Positions 44,425-53,654 of a stretch of 64,000 bases of DNA are shown here, piece by piece; within the stretch, counting starts at the first letter, position 1, and every line of letters begins with the position of its first letter. A model generated the notes under the pieces. The model was not told the origin of the DNA. It ran no database searches and was given only the letters and a program-made list of their open reading frames with translations. This stretch comes from Fen-1359 sp963710355. GTDB lineage: Bacteria > Planctomycetota > Phycisphaerae > Sedimentisphaerales > Anaerobacaceae. A program made the position numbers and the translations under genes. The stretch spans positions 62,001-126,000 of the forward strand of contig CAVPZU010000003.1 of assembly GCA_963710355.1 (NCBI GenBank), given 5' to 3'.

Positions 44425-45298
44425 AAAAAAAGTCGAACCAGTCGAACCTAAAATCGTTATCCTCGGCGGCAAAGGAATGCTCGGAACGGACATGATTAAC
44501 CTGTGCCGTCAAAGGAAAATAAACGCAAAAGTCTTTGACCTGCCTGAATGCGATATTACGGATAAAAATCAGTTGAAAAAGGCGGTTGCCGGCTGCGATG
44601 CGGTCATAAACTGCGCTGCATATACTAATGTCGATAAGGCGGAAAGCGAACCACAGGCAGCCTTCAGGATTAACGCCGAGGCGGTCGGCAGACTCGGCCA
44701 AATCGCACACGAGCAGAAAATATTTGTCATTCACATCAGCACCGATTTTGTCTTCGACGGCAAAAGCGACAAGCCATACGGGGAAACCGATAAGCCAAAT
44801 CCAATCAACACTTACGGCAAAAGTAAATTGGCCGGCGAGCAGCTTTTGGTTGCAAGCGGCTGCGCCAACTGTATAATTCGTTGCGAATGGACTTACGGCC
44901 TGGCAGGCGATAATTTTGTAAAAAAAATCATCAGGACCGCAAAACAAAACAGGCAATTACAGATAGTCGATGACCAGATTGGCTCGCCCACCGCAACAAC
45001 AGAGGCGGCAAAGGTCATACTAAAGCTGCTGGCTAAAAAAACTGAAGGGTTTTTTCATTTTGCCAACGCCGGTTTTGTCAGCCGGTTCGACTGTGCAAAA
45101 TTTATCTTTGAAAAACTCGATATGCCGGTAAGGGTTTCGCCCTGTAAAACCGGCGATTTTTCGTCCGCTGCCGCAAGGCCGTCAAACAGCAGATTCGATT
45201 GCAGTAAGATTGCAGCATTACTCGATGAGCCGATAGAGGTCTGGCAAAAGCCGCTGGAAAACTTTTTAACGGAACTGCGGAAGCGAGGTTTGGTATAA
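44417..45298 (+). CDS. rmlD: dTDP-4-dehydrorhamnose reductase
   Basis: 293 residues, overlapping rmlC by 8 bp. SDR-fold: Rossmann start KIVILGGKGMLGTDMINLC, DITDKNQLKKAV, NCAAYTNVDKAES (RmlD hallmark), STDFVFDGKSDKPYGETDKPNPINTYGKSKLAGE (Thr/Tyr-x3-Lys), and the C-terminal RPSNSRFDCSKI. Reduces dTDP-4-keto-rhamnose to dTDP-L-rhamnose with NADPH, last step of the pathway. Confidence 0.93.
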   Translation: MAKKKVEPVEPKIVILGGKGMLGTDMINLCRQRKINAKVFDLPECDITDKNQLKKAVAGCDAVINCAAYTNVDKAESEPQAAFRINAEAVGRLGQIAHEQKIFVIHISTDFVFDGKSDKPYGETDKPNPINTYGKSKLAGEQLLVASGCANCIIRCEWTYGLAGDNFVKKIIRTAKQNRQLQIVDDQIGSPTATTEAAKVILKLLAKKTEGFFHFANAGFVSRFDCAKFIFEKLDMPVRVSPCKTGDFSSAAARPSNSRFDCSKIAALLDEPIEVWQKPLENFLTELRKRGLV

Positions 45299-45301
45299 AT
45301 T

Positions 45302-46315
45302 ATGAGAAGGATTCTGGTTACAGGCGGGGCAGGGTTTATCGGAAGCAACTTCGTGCGGATGGCGATTTCGGAACACAAGGACTGCTTCGTTGTCAATCTC
45401 GATAAGCTCACTTATGCGGGCAACCTCGAAAACCTTTCCGGTTTCGAAAACCACCCAAACCATAAATTTATCAAAGGCAACATCTGCGACGGGCCGCTTG
45501 TCGAAAAAATAATCAACGAATACAAAATCGAGGGAATTGTAAATTTTGCCGCCGAAAGCCACGTTGACCGCTCGATTACCGCACCGAAAATCTTCATCGA
45601 GACAAATATCAAAGGCACACTCACCCTGCTTGAGGCCGCAAGGGACAAAAAAATAAAACGGTTTATCCAGATTTCAACAGATGAGGTCTATGGCGAGCTT
45701 GGCGAGACCGGAAAATTTACCGAACAGACAACCTACCATCCGAATTCGCCATATTCAGCGAGCAAGGCGGCTGCCGACCACCTCGTGCGAGCGTTCGGAC
45801 ACACATGGGGCCTGCCTTACAACATTACAAACTGCTCAAACAATTACGGGCCATATCAATTTCCGGAGAAAATGATTCCGCTTATGATAAACAACGCACT
45901 GAACGATAAGGAGCTACCCGTCTATGGCGACGGGCTGCACGTGCGGGACTGGCTCTATGTCTATGACCACTGCACGGCTGTGTGGATGGTTCTGACAAAG
46001 GCAAAGCCGGGCCAGACCTACAATATCGGCGGATGCAACGAAAAGAGAAATATCGAGGTGGTTGAGTTAATCCTCGAAAGGCTCAAAAAGCCGAAATCGC
46101 TTATCAGGCACGTCACCGACCGCCCCGGCCACGACAGACGATACGCTATCGATGCCTCGAAGATAAAAAACGAGCTGGGCTGGAGGCCGACGGTTTCTTT
46201 TGAAGATGGTATTACAAAAACAATCGACTGGTATCTTGCCAACCAGAAGTGGCTCAAAAATGTCGTCTCCGGCGATTACCAGAAATACTACGAACAGATG
46301 TATTCAAACCGCTGA
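45302..46315 (+). CDS. rmlB: dTDP-glucose 4,6-dehydratase
   Basis: 337 residues; 3 bp after rmlD. RILVTGGAGFIGSNFVR (NAD site), KLTYAGNLENLSGFENHPNH (RmlB hallmark), NFAAESHVDRSI, STDEVYGELGETGKFTEQTTYHPNSPYSASKAAADHL with the Tyr-x3-Lys pair, NCSNNYGPYQFPEKMIPLMI, VYGDGLHVRDWLYVYDHC and RPGHDRRYAID. Converts dTDP-glucose to dTDP-4-keto-6-deoxyglucose. Completes an intact rmlA-C-D-B set. Confidence 0.96.
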   Translation: MRRILVTGGAGFIGSNFVRMAISEHKDCFVVNLDKLTYAGNLENLSGFENHPNHKFIKGNICDGPLVEKIINEYKIEGIVNFAAESHVDRSITAPKIFIETNIKGTLTLLEAARDKKIKRFIQISTDEVYGELGETGKFTEQTTYHPNSPYSASKAAADHLVRAFGHTWGLPYNITNCSNNYGPYQFPEKMIPLMINNALNDKELPVYGDGLHVRDWLYVYDHCTAVWMVLTKAKPGQTYNIGGCNEKRNIEVVELILERLKKPKSLIRHVTDRPGHDRRYAIDASKIKNELGWRPTVSFEDGITKTIDWYLANQKWLKNVVSGDYQKYYEQMYSNR

Positions 46316-46381
46316 AAATAGTTAGTCCAGGCTAACGATTCGATAGACAATTAAGCAGCACTAACAAACAGGAGAAAAGAA

Positions 46382-47412
46382 GTGACGAATGCTAAACGCA
46401 TTTTTTTCATAACTGACACGAAAGATTTTACCGATAAGCTTTTGCTGGCCATGCTCCGCGAAGAAATCAAGGGTTTTATTAGACTTGGCCACGATACCCA
46501 AATTTTTAGTTACGATGAGGCATTTCGATATGTTAGCCCTGTAACAACTCCAAAATGGTTTGTTCGGCAGTATAAATCCCGGGTGGACGAGTTGTTGGTA
46601 ACGCAAATAAGGAATTACGAGCCCGACATTATCCATGTGAGTTTTGCTAAATTTCTTGATGCAACATCAGTAGCTTTTATGCGACAGGCTGCGCCCAATG
46701 CTTTTTTTATTGGTATAGATGTTGACCTTTGGCCCGAACTTCACGACAACAGGGTAGAAGCTGCCGCCAAACTTGACGTAGTTCTGACTACTTATGGAGA
46801 TAACGGCCAGCAAGCGATAAAGGATGCAGGTGTAAGGTGTGTATTTATGCCCAACATGTGCGACCCGGATATAGAACACAGATATGAAGTTGGCGATAAA
46901 TGGAAAAGCGACATTTTATTCACCGGCCAGTCAAGGTATAAGCACAAACGTTATCCAACAGAAGACATAAGACCTCAGATAATTAGCCGATTGCTCAAAA
47001 TGGAAAACTGTTCTCTTTATGGCTGTTTAGGCCGGCCAAAGATAGGCGGAATGGATTATTATTATGCGATAAGCGGCACAAGATAGGATTAAGTATAAAC
47101 GCGGTCAACAACATCAGACTTTATCACTCGGACCGGCTGACACAGTATTTAAGCTGCGGAACATTCACTCTGGCAAAACGCGTCCCAGATACGGATTTGC
47201 TTTTTAAGGATGGTGTTCATTTGAGATATTTTGACACGGCTGAAGAATTTTTCGAGCTTGCGGACTGGTACTTAAAACACGAAGATGAAAGAGTCAAAAT
47301 TGCCAACGCAGGTATGGAATATATTCACAGAGAATTCAACTGCGAAAAAATCGCCGGCTATATGCTCGATGTGGTAGAGAAAGGCTCCTATAAAGCGCCA
47401 TGGACGGTTTAG
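46382..47412 (+). CDS. CgeB-like glycosyltransferase, frameshifted
   Basis: Starts at GTG 46382 with AGGAG upstream. The first segment (to about 47084) reads RIFFITDTKDFTDKLLLAML, IHVSFAKFLD, ANIFF-like strand FFIGIDVDLWPELHDNRV, VLTTYGDNGQQAIKDAGV, SDILFTGQSRYKHKR and DYYYAISGTR; a missing base then shifts to GLSINAVNNIRLYHSDRL, TQYLSCGTFTLAKR and DTAEEFFELADWYL. The block INAVNN...SDRL...LSCGTF is the C-terminal sugar-nucleotide-binding signature of CgeB/spore-coat glycosyltransferases. About 343 residues in all. Follows rmlB and probably belongs to the same polysaccharide locus. Confidence 0.8.
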
Positions 47413-47437
47413 CTAATCGTATAAGGCGGGACTTATT

Positions 47438-48274
47438 ATGCTTCCAAAGGTTACGATAGTCACACCATCATATAACCAGGCGGCGTACCTGGAGAAAACA
47501 ATTTTGTCCGTATTAAATCAAGACTACCCGAACATCGAATACATTATTATCGACGGCGGTTTCAAGCGACGGCAGCGCAGAGATTATAAAAAAATTTCAG
47601 AATAGCTTGGCATACTGGGTTAGCGAGCCTGACAACGGACAGAGTTGTGCAATTAATAAAGGTTTTAAGCAAGCCACAGGACAAATCTTTAATTGGTTAA
47701 ATTCTGATGATATTTTGATGCCGTCGGCGGTGAGAATTGCAGTTCATTATTTAATGAAGTATTCCGACATCGGCCTTGTTTACGGGGACCGCACTACCAT
47801 AGACGAGAAAGGGAATTTTCTGTCTTTAACTCAGGTGCCATCCTTCAGCGAAAAGATTTTCCGGCACCATTTAAGAATCCCGCAGGAGACAACCTTCTTC
47901 CGTCGCGAGATCTGGTATGAAGTAGATGGGGTTGACGAGGGTTTGAAGTATTGTATGGATTATGACCTGTTTGTGAAACTAAGCAAAAGAACTCAGTTTT
48001 ATCACATTCCGTTTGTTCTCGGCTCTTACAGGAAACATCCCTGTCGAAGACATTTATATACTCGCGCAGTTTGAAAACGACTGGCAGAGAAGAATTTGAT
48101 AAAGTTTACCGTAAGCATTATTCAAAAGACAGAAGCAAGCTTAAGGTAAGGTTTTGTAAGAAGTTAAATAAGGCCAGACTTTACTTTCAGACAAGGTCAG
48201 GGTCCCGTAAACGTGAAATAGCTGAAATTGTAAATTTTTTACGAAACAGTAACAACACTGAAACACAGGTTTGA
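47438..48274 (+). pseudogene. Family 2 glycosyltransferase, two frameshifts
   Basis: Begins MLPKVTIVTPSYNQAAYLEK with the GT2 nucleotide fold, ...YIIIDGG, then an extra T near 47,565 breaks GGSSDGSAEIIKKFQN. The second segment continues LAYWVSEPDNGQSCAINKGF, ATGQIFNWLNSDDILMP (DXD equivalent), FFRREIWYEVDGVDEGLKYCMDYDLFVKL. A second shift near 48,045 (GSYRKHP then SKTFIYSRS) leads to EEFDKVYRKHYSKDRSK and a basic tail. Corrected it would be about 278 residues, a GDP/UDP-sugar transferase of the polysaccharide locus. Confidence 0.8.
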
Positions 48275-48326
48275 CAAGCAGAAAGAGCGTAAATATTCTT
48301 ATGGCAAAAGTAAGCATCTGCATACC
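48268..48326 (+). repeat. 59-bp exact direct repeat, copy 1
   Basis: Identical to 49383-49441. Covers 33 bp before and the first 26 bp of a GT2 gene in both places. The upstream half reads as protein DKQKERKYSYGKSKHLHT in another frame, suggesting it derives from a GT2 gene. Confidence 0.85.
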
Positions 48327-49272
48327 GACTTATAACCGCTGCAAACTGCTGATTGAAGCGATTGAAAGTGTGCAGAGACAAACCATCGGTGATATTGAAA
48401 TTATCGTTATCGATGACGGTTCAACCGATAATACAACCAGAACGGTAAGCCAAATCAAAGACAGCAGGATAAAATATTTTTACAAGGAAAACGGCGGACT
48501 TTCCTCTGCCAGAAATGTCGGCATCGCCAATTCAAAAGGAAAATATGTTGCCTTTCTCGATTCCGATGACATCTACACGGAAAAATACCTTGAAATTATG
48601 ACCGGCCGTCTGGAAGAAAACAAGGACTTCGGAATGGCTTATTCCAGGTTCAAAGATGTTTATCCTGACGGACGCAGAGAATTCGGTTTCAAAAATGCCA
48701 GTTTTTTATCGGGAAATCTTACACGATATTATTTCGGACAAATGCCCTGTATAATACCGTCGGCGACGGTTTTAAGAAGAGAGATTCTCAAAGATTTTCA
48801 TTTTGACGAAAAACTGAAACTAACCGAAGACATTGATTTTTTCCTGCGGCTGTCGGCAAAGACAAAGGTTTTAGCCGTGCCTGACGCAATGGTGCTCAGA
48901 AGAATTTTTGGCGATAACCTTTCAATACAGTCTCAAAAAAATATTTGCCCAAACACTGCTCTGACTCTGGAACGTTTTTTTTGTCATCTTAATGGCGGAG
49001 ATATTGTGCCAGCCGAATTGGCTCGCAAAAAGATAAGCAGAGAGTATCGCAGCTTAGCACGCACTCATATAAAAGCAGGCAACCGAATAGCAGCAATTAA
49101 ACTAATGAAAAAGGCTATTTCTTATTATCCTTGGGATTATCACTATTACAAGAAACTGCTCAAAACATTGTGTATGAGCAGGAAAAAGGATAAGATGCCT
49201 GACTGGCAGATGCCCGAACCTCTGCCGCCTTATATAACCGTAAACAACAGAAAAATACCTTTTTCGGTATAA
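48301..49272 (+). CDS. Family 2 glycosyltransferase
   Basis: 323 residues from ATG 48301. GT2 fold: VSICIPTYNRCKLLIEAIES at 4-23, IEIIVIDDGSTDNT (first acidic pair), GGLSSARNVGIANSKGKYVAFLDSDD (DXD near 88), TEDIDFFLRLSAKTKVLAV (catalytic-base region ED). The C-terminal part is helical with HIKAGNRIAAIKLMKKAI, resembling a TPR hairpin. Transfers a sugar during surface glycan assembly; donor unknown. The ribosome site is poor and the 5' end is duplicated in the next GT2 gene. Confidence 0.9.
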   Translation: MAKVSICIPTYNRCKLLIEAIESVQRQTIGDIEIIVIDDGSTDNTTRTVSQIKDSRIKYFYKENGGLSSARNVGIANSKGKYVAFLDSDDIYTEKYLEIMTGRLEENKDFGMAYSRFKDVYPDGRREFGFKNASFLSGNLTRYYFGQMPCIIPSATVLRREILKDFHFDEKLKLTEDIDFFLRLSAKTKVLAVPDAMVLRRIFGDNLSIQSQKNICPNTALTLERFFCHLNGGDIVPAELARKKISREYRSLARTHIKAGNRIAAIKLMKKAISYYPWDYHYYKKLLKTLCMSRKKDKMPDWQMPEPLPPYITVNNRKIPFSV

Positions 49273-49382
49273 TCTTTACAAGTTATTAAGGATAATGAAG
49301 GCCAAAATGATATTCTTCCATAGCTGATTTCAAAGACGAGGGGCCGGAATCCATCCGAACACAGCCGTGGATGTGGATGAAG

Positions 49383-49441
49383 GGTTTGACAAGCAGAAAG
49401 AGCGTAAATATTCTTATGGCAAAAGTAAGCATCTGCATACC
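49383..49441 (+). repeat. 59-bp exact direct repeat, copy 2
   Basis: Identical to 48268-48326. The bases before it (from about 49,360) read VDVDEGFDK in frame with the repeat's alternative reading, a GT2-like phrase, so a remnant of a third GT2 gene may lie here. Confidence 0.85.
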
Positions 49442-50309
49442 AACTTTTAATCGAAAGAATTATCTTAAAGAGACTCTGGATAGCGTTTTCGCACAGACAT
49501 ACAAGGACTATGAAATTATAATAGTTGATGACGGCTCAACCGACGGCACAGAGGAAATGATAAAAAGCGCCGGCAATAAGGTCAGATATTTCTGGCAGGA
49601 AAACGCCGGCGATGCCGCTGCAAGGAACAGACTGATAAAACTCGCCCAGGGAAGGTTCATAACATTTATTGACTCCGATGACCTTTTGATGCCTGACGCT
49701 GTTGAGAGAATGATAAAGGTGATGGAGGCTGAGGGTGGAGAAATAATAGTTTATGGCCCGTATTTGCGAATAGACCAGGATGGGAATGTATTTGGCAGAT
49801 GCAAACGAAAATTATACAGCGGCTATATTACAAAATACCTTTTTCAAAGTATCCTTATCCATTCCTGCGGCTCAATGTTTCCAAAAAGAATTCTGGAAGA
49901 AGCGGGCGGATTTGACCAATCGCTTCGTGTCTGTTCCGATTACGACCTTTGGTTGCGATTGTCTCTGAAATACCGCTTTATAGCATTGGACAAGCCGACA
50001 TTCAAACGCCGGAGGCATACGGGAAACCTTTCAGCCGGTTCTTCGAACAACCAGATAGTTGAACTAAAAGTTCTCGAGGACTTCTATTACAACAAAGGCG
50101 GCGATAAGGTTATACCGCACAGGATTGCGATGCAAAGGTTGAGCAGGGAAGAATACAGAATAGCAAGAAGCGCTCTGAGAGAAAGAAAGCCCGACCTTGC
50201 AGCCGATTACTTTCGTGCATCATTCAAACGGCGGCCTAATATCCAAACTTTTCTAATGTGGATTATCGCTTTATTGAAACTTCCTGCCGAGGAGAAGTCT
50301 CAATCATAG
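49416..50309 (+). CDS. Family 2 glycosyltransferase
   Basis: 297 residues from ATG 49416. VSICIPTFNRKNYLKETLDS, YEIIIVDDGSTDGTEEMI, AGDAAARNRLIKLAQGRFITFIDSDD (DXD near 88), GSMFPKRILEEAGGFDQSLRVCSDYDLWLRLSL (acceptor-site ED/DYD block). The last 60 residues are helical and basic. Its 3' end overlaps the convergent FkbM gene by 47 bp. Confidence 0.9.
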   Translation: MAKVSICIPTFNRKNYLKETLDSVFAQTYKDYEIIIVDDGSTDGTEEMIKSAGNKVRYFWQENAGDAAARNRLIKLAQGRFITFIDSDDLLMPDAVERMIKVMEAEGGEIIVYGPYLRIDQDGNVFGRCKRKLYSGYITKYLFQSILIHSCGSMFPKRILEEAGGFDQSLRVCSDYDLWLRLSLKYRFIALDKPTFKRRRHTGNLSAGSSNNQIVELKVLEDFYYNKGGDKVIPHRIAMQRLSREEYRIARSALRERKPDLAADYFRASFKRRPNIQTFLMWIIALLKLPAEEKSQS

Positions 50310-51012
50310 ATCGCATTTGCGGGTTTATAAAAATTGCATTTCCCCATCTCAGCTGCCCGTTGGAAGCTCGTTTCAAATTATATAGATTGAAAAGACCGTA
50401 GTTATAATTTGATAAAAAGGCCGCTACATCATGAAACAGACAGCCTTGCCTGTAATGAGCAATAAACATAACCTCCGTATAAATCAGTTTGATTGCCTGA
50501 TTGGATAAAAGGCCGGATGCGCCTTTGAGAACCTTTGTTTCAGCGCCTTCAACATCTATTTTCAGGATATCGATTGTTGATATTTTTGTTTTCTCGCAGA
50601 AGTTATCAAGAGTGGTCGTATCGACTTCTATTTGCCGGGTATTTTGCGAATCTTTTGCGTAATACCTGAAACCGCCGTCAGGTCGCGGAAAAAGCGAGTT
50701 GCAGCTTAAGTCCGTATTTATGTTTAATACCGCCGTGCCTTGTTTGTCTGACATTGCGATTTGATAAGCGGATATGGAGCTGTCTGTGCAAAGTTTTTTG
50801 AGCTTTTGAAAAGAATCCGGGAATGGTTCAAAACAGTATATGACCGACTGCGGAAAGATGTTTTTATATATGGAAGTTACCTCTCCGATATAGGCTCCGA
50901 TATCGAAGATTACGGGATTCGGCGTGTTAATGAAAAAAAGTTTTTGAGCTTCAAAAGCGTTCTTTGCTTCTAAAGATTTTGATTTGAACAAACGGTTAAA
51001 AATACTGCTCAT
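50263..51012 (-). CDS. FkbM-family methyltransferase
   Basis: 249 residues. SAM-binding motif VIFDIGAYIGEVTSIYKNIF near 34-53, YCFEPFPDSFQKLKKLC (second acidic strand), and the FkbM hallmark ISTIDILKIDVEGAETKVLKGA near 145-165 with KLIYTEVMF. FkbM enzymes O-methylate sugars or other hydroxyls; here it probably methylates a residue of the surface polysaccharide. Minus strand, first of a reversed block; overlaps the convergent GT2 gene. Confidence 0.88.
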   Translation of the reverse strand: MSSIFNRLFKSKSLEAKNAFEAQKLFFINTPNPVIFDIGAYIGEVTSIYKNIFPQSVIYCFEPFPDSFQKLKKLCTDSSISAYQIAMSDKQGTAVLNINTDLSCNSLFPRPDGGFRYYAKDSQNTRQIEVDTTTLDNFCEKTKISTIDILKIDVEGAETKVLKGASGLLSNQAIKLIYTEVMFIAHYRQGCLFHDVAAFLSNYNYGLFNLYNLKRASNGQLRWGNAIFINPQMRSMIETSPRQEVSIKR

Positions 51013-51079
51013 TTTCCTTTTCCTGTCTGTTAATGAAGAAAGCTATTATGCCAGGAATATAAATTTCCAGGAATATTTT

Positions 51080-51955
51080 TCAAGGAAAACCACGGAGTTT
51101 TTTATTTTGTAGAAACTTCCTTATTTTCTTTAGGACCTGCTTGACCGGAGTATGGGACTTGTAATGCCATCTTATAAAATGAGAGAAATCCTCCCATTTT
51201 GTTGTTGGGGGCAGCCCACTGTATTCCAGGTAGTATTTCTTAGCGTTTGCATAAGCATCTAACAATGTTTGTCGCCTGCCGGACAAATCAGCACCTATTG
51301 TAATACTGCCGGAATGGGCTAAGAAATGCGCCAAAGGCTCGGGGACATGAGCGTACTTTGGGTAATCCAAGGCAGTCAAAAGAAGCAGTAAAAGGTCTTC
51401 TCCCACACCGGAATCTTTTCCGTAAACTCCCTGCGCACCAGGTATTTCAAGCAGAAGATTTTTTAAGGCATCATGCCGCCTAAAAATTGCGCATCCAGGA
51501 GAAATGGGACCCCGTGCCGTTAGCAAATAACGAATGATGTCTCGTGAGTTGCTAATACCCGGAGGATGTTTAAAGGCAATTTTGTTGCCATCTTTATCCT
51601 GGTAATGGATTATTACATTGGAGTATACAAATCCAATGTCATCATGCAGCAATTTAATGGTTTCCTCCATAAATCTCGGGTCCAGCCAGTCGTCGTCATA
51701 GTTGATATGCACTATCCCACCGGTTGACTGTTCAATCCCATCTCGCCAGCAAACTATAGGCCCCCTGTCTTCTTCCCTACGGATATATCGTATTTTACCT
51801 TCATACTGTGCTGCGACATTTGGCGTATTATCGGTACTTCCATGATCACATACTATTACTTCACATGGATAGGTTTGATTTATCGCGCTCTCAATTGCAC
51901 GAGTCACTAAATGAGCGCGATTGAATGTTGGAATGACAATAGAAGCTGTCCTCAT
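51080..51955 (-). CDS. Family 2 glycosyltransferase
   Basis: 291 residues. ASIVIPTFNRAHLVTRAIES, CEVIVCDHGSTDNTPNVA, GPIVCWRDGIEQSTGGIVHINYDDDW (DDD at the metal site near 100), ISPGCAIFRRHDAL, GEDLLLLLLTAL. A basic C-terminal helix (HTPVKQVLKKIRKFLQNKKL) could bind the membrane. Differs in the middle from the other GT2 genes here. Part of the polysaccharide locus, minus strand. Confidence 0.88.
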   Translation of the reverse strand: MRTASIVIPTFNRAHLVTRAIESAINQTYPCEVIVCDHGSTDNTPNVAAQYEGKIRYIRREEDRGPIVCWRDGIEQSTGGIVHINYDDDWLDPRFMEETIKLLHDDIGFVYSNVIIHYQDKDGNKIAFKHPPGISNSRDIIRYLLTARGPISPGCAIFRRHDALKNLLLEIPGAQGVYGKDSGVGEDLLLLLLTALDYPKYAHVPEPLAHFLAHSGSITIGADLSGRRQTLLDAYANAKKYYLEYSGLPPTTKWEDFSHFIRWHYKSHTPVKQVLKKIRKFLQNKKLRGFP

Positions 51956-52052
51956 AAGTGTATGCCTCCTGAAAGAACTCGTTTTAAGGTCTCAACACTG
52001 GACCGTATTTTTGAAAATCATTTATGCAACTTACTATACCTATTAGATGCCA

Positions 52053-53585
52053 CTAATAGTTCCTTTTTTGTAAAATGTCCTTCAAGGTTTCATTAGACCG
52101 GCACAGCCTGTCGGTATCTTTGGACTGATTAATTCTGAAAAACCTGCTCCATTTATAACTTTTCATTGCGTCGAGGTCTGTGAGGACTGGTCCGTTTCTG
52201 GTAATCAGGATATTAGTAGGCTTTAAATCGCCGTGAGTTATGCGATATTCTCCAAGCTTGTCAAGAAGCCGCCTGAGCCGTTCCGCCGTCTCTTTTTTCT
52301 CTTGTCCGCTGATTCTATCATCCCGCAGAAAATCACAAAGTTTTTGTGCGGGAACATATTCAGTCACAAGGTATGATTTCCACAAAAGTAATCCTTTCCT
52401 CTGCTCGATAAAGGCAAGCGGCTTCGGGGTCGGGATGTTCAGCAGCGTCAGCAGTTGCCCGTTAAGCCAGCTCCGCTTTGCACGCGAGCCTTTTATTGTA
52501 TGTCGCAATGAATGAATCAATCCCTTATGATTGTATCTCTTAATCACCACTTCTTTATTGTTCCACGATACTAACGACAAAAAAGTCGTGGTGTCGCTTT
52601 TAATGACTTTTCCATCATCCATCAGGGCATCTGTCTTTTCTATCAAGTCAAAGGGTTCTGCCCCTTCGCAAAGGCTTCTATCAAAGACCGCAAGGTATCT
52701 GTCATTTTCGATGCGCAGAAATTCATCATTGGTTTGAAGATACTTGTTTGACCTGTTGCCTATTTCCGTTCTTCCGCGTAATCGCCGGATGGTTTTTTTA
52801 AAGACTTTTTTTGCCGGCTTTCTCCCCTCCATCCTGCTCATTGTGTTTTCAACCAGGTATTTCTTGTAAAATCTCATACGGTCTGTGTTGCCTATAATTG
52901 CCGTCGAGGAGATTTGTAATTGTACAAGATTTCTTACTCGCAATCGAGCAGGCAATTTTCGGAACTTTCTGGTTCGCTCGTTATCAAGAAAAAAGAATCT
53001 CCAGTTGTTTTTCTCATCTCTGACCATTATGTTGCCGGCTCGCAGGTCTCCGTGAAAAATGCCATCAGCGTGCATTTGCCCGATTGTCTGGCCGAAACCG
53101 GCTATTAAGTTGCGCCTGCGGTCCAACGCACTGTCGCGATTCGGACAAGAATCCGTCAGAGATTTCAGTATTGGTTCTGCGTTCTCGACCTCTTTGGTAA
53201 TCAGCACGCCACCGGTACGGAACAGCCCCAGCCGACGTTCAAGCAAAGCGATAACAACGGGAGCATCAAATCCGTTGTTTTGCAGCATCAGCGAGGCGTC
53301 AAACGCACGTTTAGCCCTGCCCGGACGAATAATATGTTTAATGGTATCCAGGATGCCTCTGGACAGATGTTCCTTCAAATAAAGGCAGGTATCAACATTA
53401 TTGAATCGAACGACTAATTTATATACTCGGCAAAAGTGCGACGATGTAACCGCAGTTAATTTGAAGTGTTTCTGCAAATATTCTTTGCCGATTAGCAAGG
53501 CTTGTTCAAAAGATGTGTTGCGGAAGCTTTTGTTGATGCATAATTTCTTGTTGTTTTGCCGTATTATATCAAAGTGGGTATCCAT
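52053..53585 (-). CDS. Tandem lipopolysaccharide-kinase-fold protein (two WaaP/Kdo-kinase-like domains)
   Basis: 510 residues containing two complete kinase-like halves. First (about 55-240): CLYLKEHLSRGILDTIKHII, catalytic loop GIFHGDLRAGNIMVRD (HGD at 178-180) and FFFLDNERT. Second (about 320-500): EVVIKRYNHKGLIHSLRHTI (VIK lysine), SYLVTEYVPAQKLCDFL, catalytic loop RITHGDLKPTNILIT near 445 and PVLTDLDAM as the DFG equivalent. Both halves share the RPGRAKRAF/KGSRAKRSW phrase, so they arose by duplication. Kinases of this fold phosphorylate heptose or Kdo of lipopolysaccharide. Both HGD loops look intact. Next to the MsbA-type exporter. Confidence 0.75.
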   Translation of the reverse strand: MDTHFDIIRQNNKKLCINKSFRNTSFEQALLIGKEYLQKHFKLTAVTSSHFCRVYKLVVRFNNVDTCLYLKEHLSRGILDTIKHIIRPGRAKRAFDASLMLQNNGFDAPVVIALLERRLGLFRTGGVLITKEVENAEPILKSLTDSCPNRDSALDRRRNLIAGFGQTIGQMHADGIFHGDLRAGNIMVRDEKNNWRFFFLDNERTRKFRKLPARLRVRNLVQLQISSTAIIGNTDRMRFYKKYLVENTMSRMEGRKPAKKVFKKTIRRLRGRTEIGNRSNKYLQTNDEFLRIENDRYLAVFDRSLCEGAEPFDLIEKTDALMDDGKVIKSDTTTFLSLVSWNNKEVVIKRYNHKGLIHSLRHTIKGSRAKRSWLNGQLLTLLNIPTPKPLAFIEQRKGLLLWKSYLVTEYVPAQKLCDFLRDDRISGQEKKETAERLRRLLDKLGEYRITHGDLKPTNILITRNGPVLTDLDAMKSYKWSRFFRINQSKDTDRLCRSNETLKDILQKRNY

Positions 53586-53654
53586 AATACTAACTTAAAA
53601 CTCAAAACTTCCTTGCGCCTTTGCCCCCTTGCTCCTTTGCGCCTCTGTGCCTTT
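53586..53654. repeat. Short degenerate tandem repeat
   Basis: CCTTGCGCCTTTGCCCCCTT followed by GCTCCTTTGCGCCTCTGTGCC: four to five variants of CTTTGCxCC. Non-coding spacer between the exporter and kinase genes. Confidence 0.5.

Noticed and set aside
48271..48299. TTGACA, 17 bp, TATTCT promoter-like pair before a GT2 gene (and its copy at 49386)
   Set aside because: The -10-like box ends one base before the ATG, so a transcript would start inside the gene; both copies come from a duplicated segment that seems to be former coding sequence.
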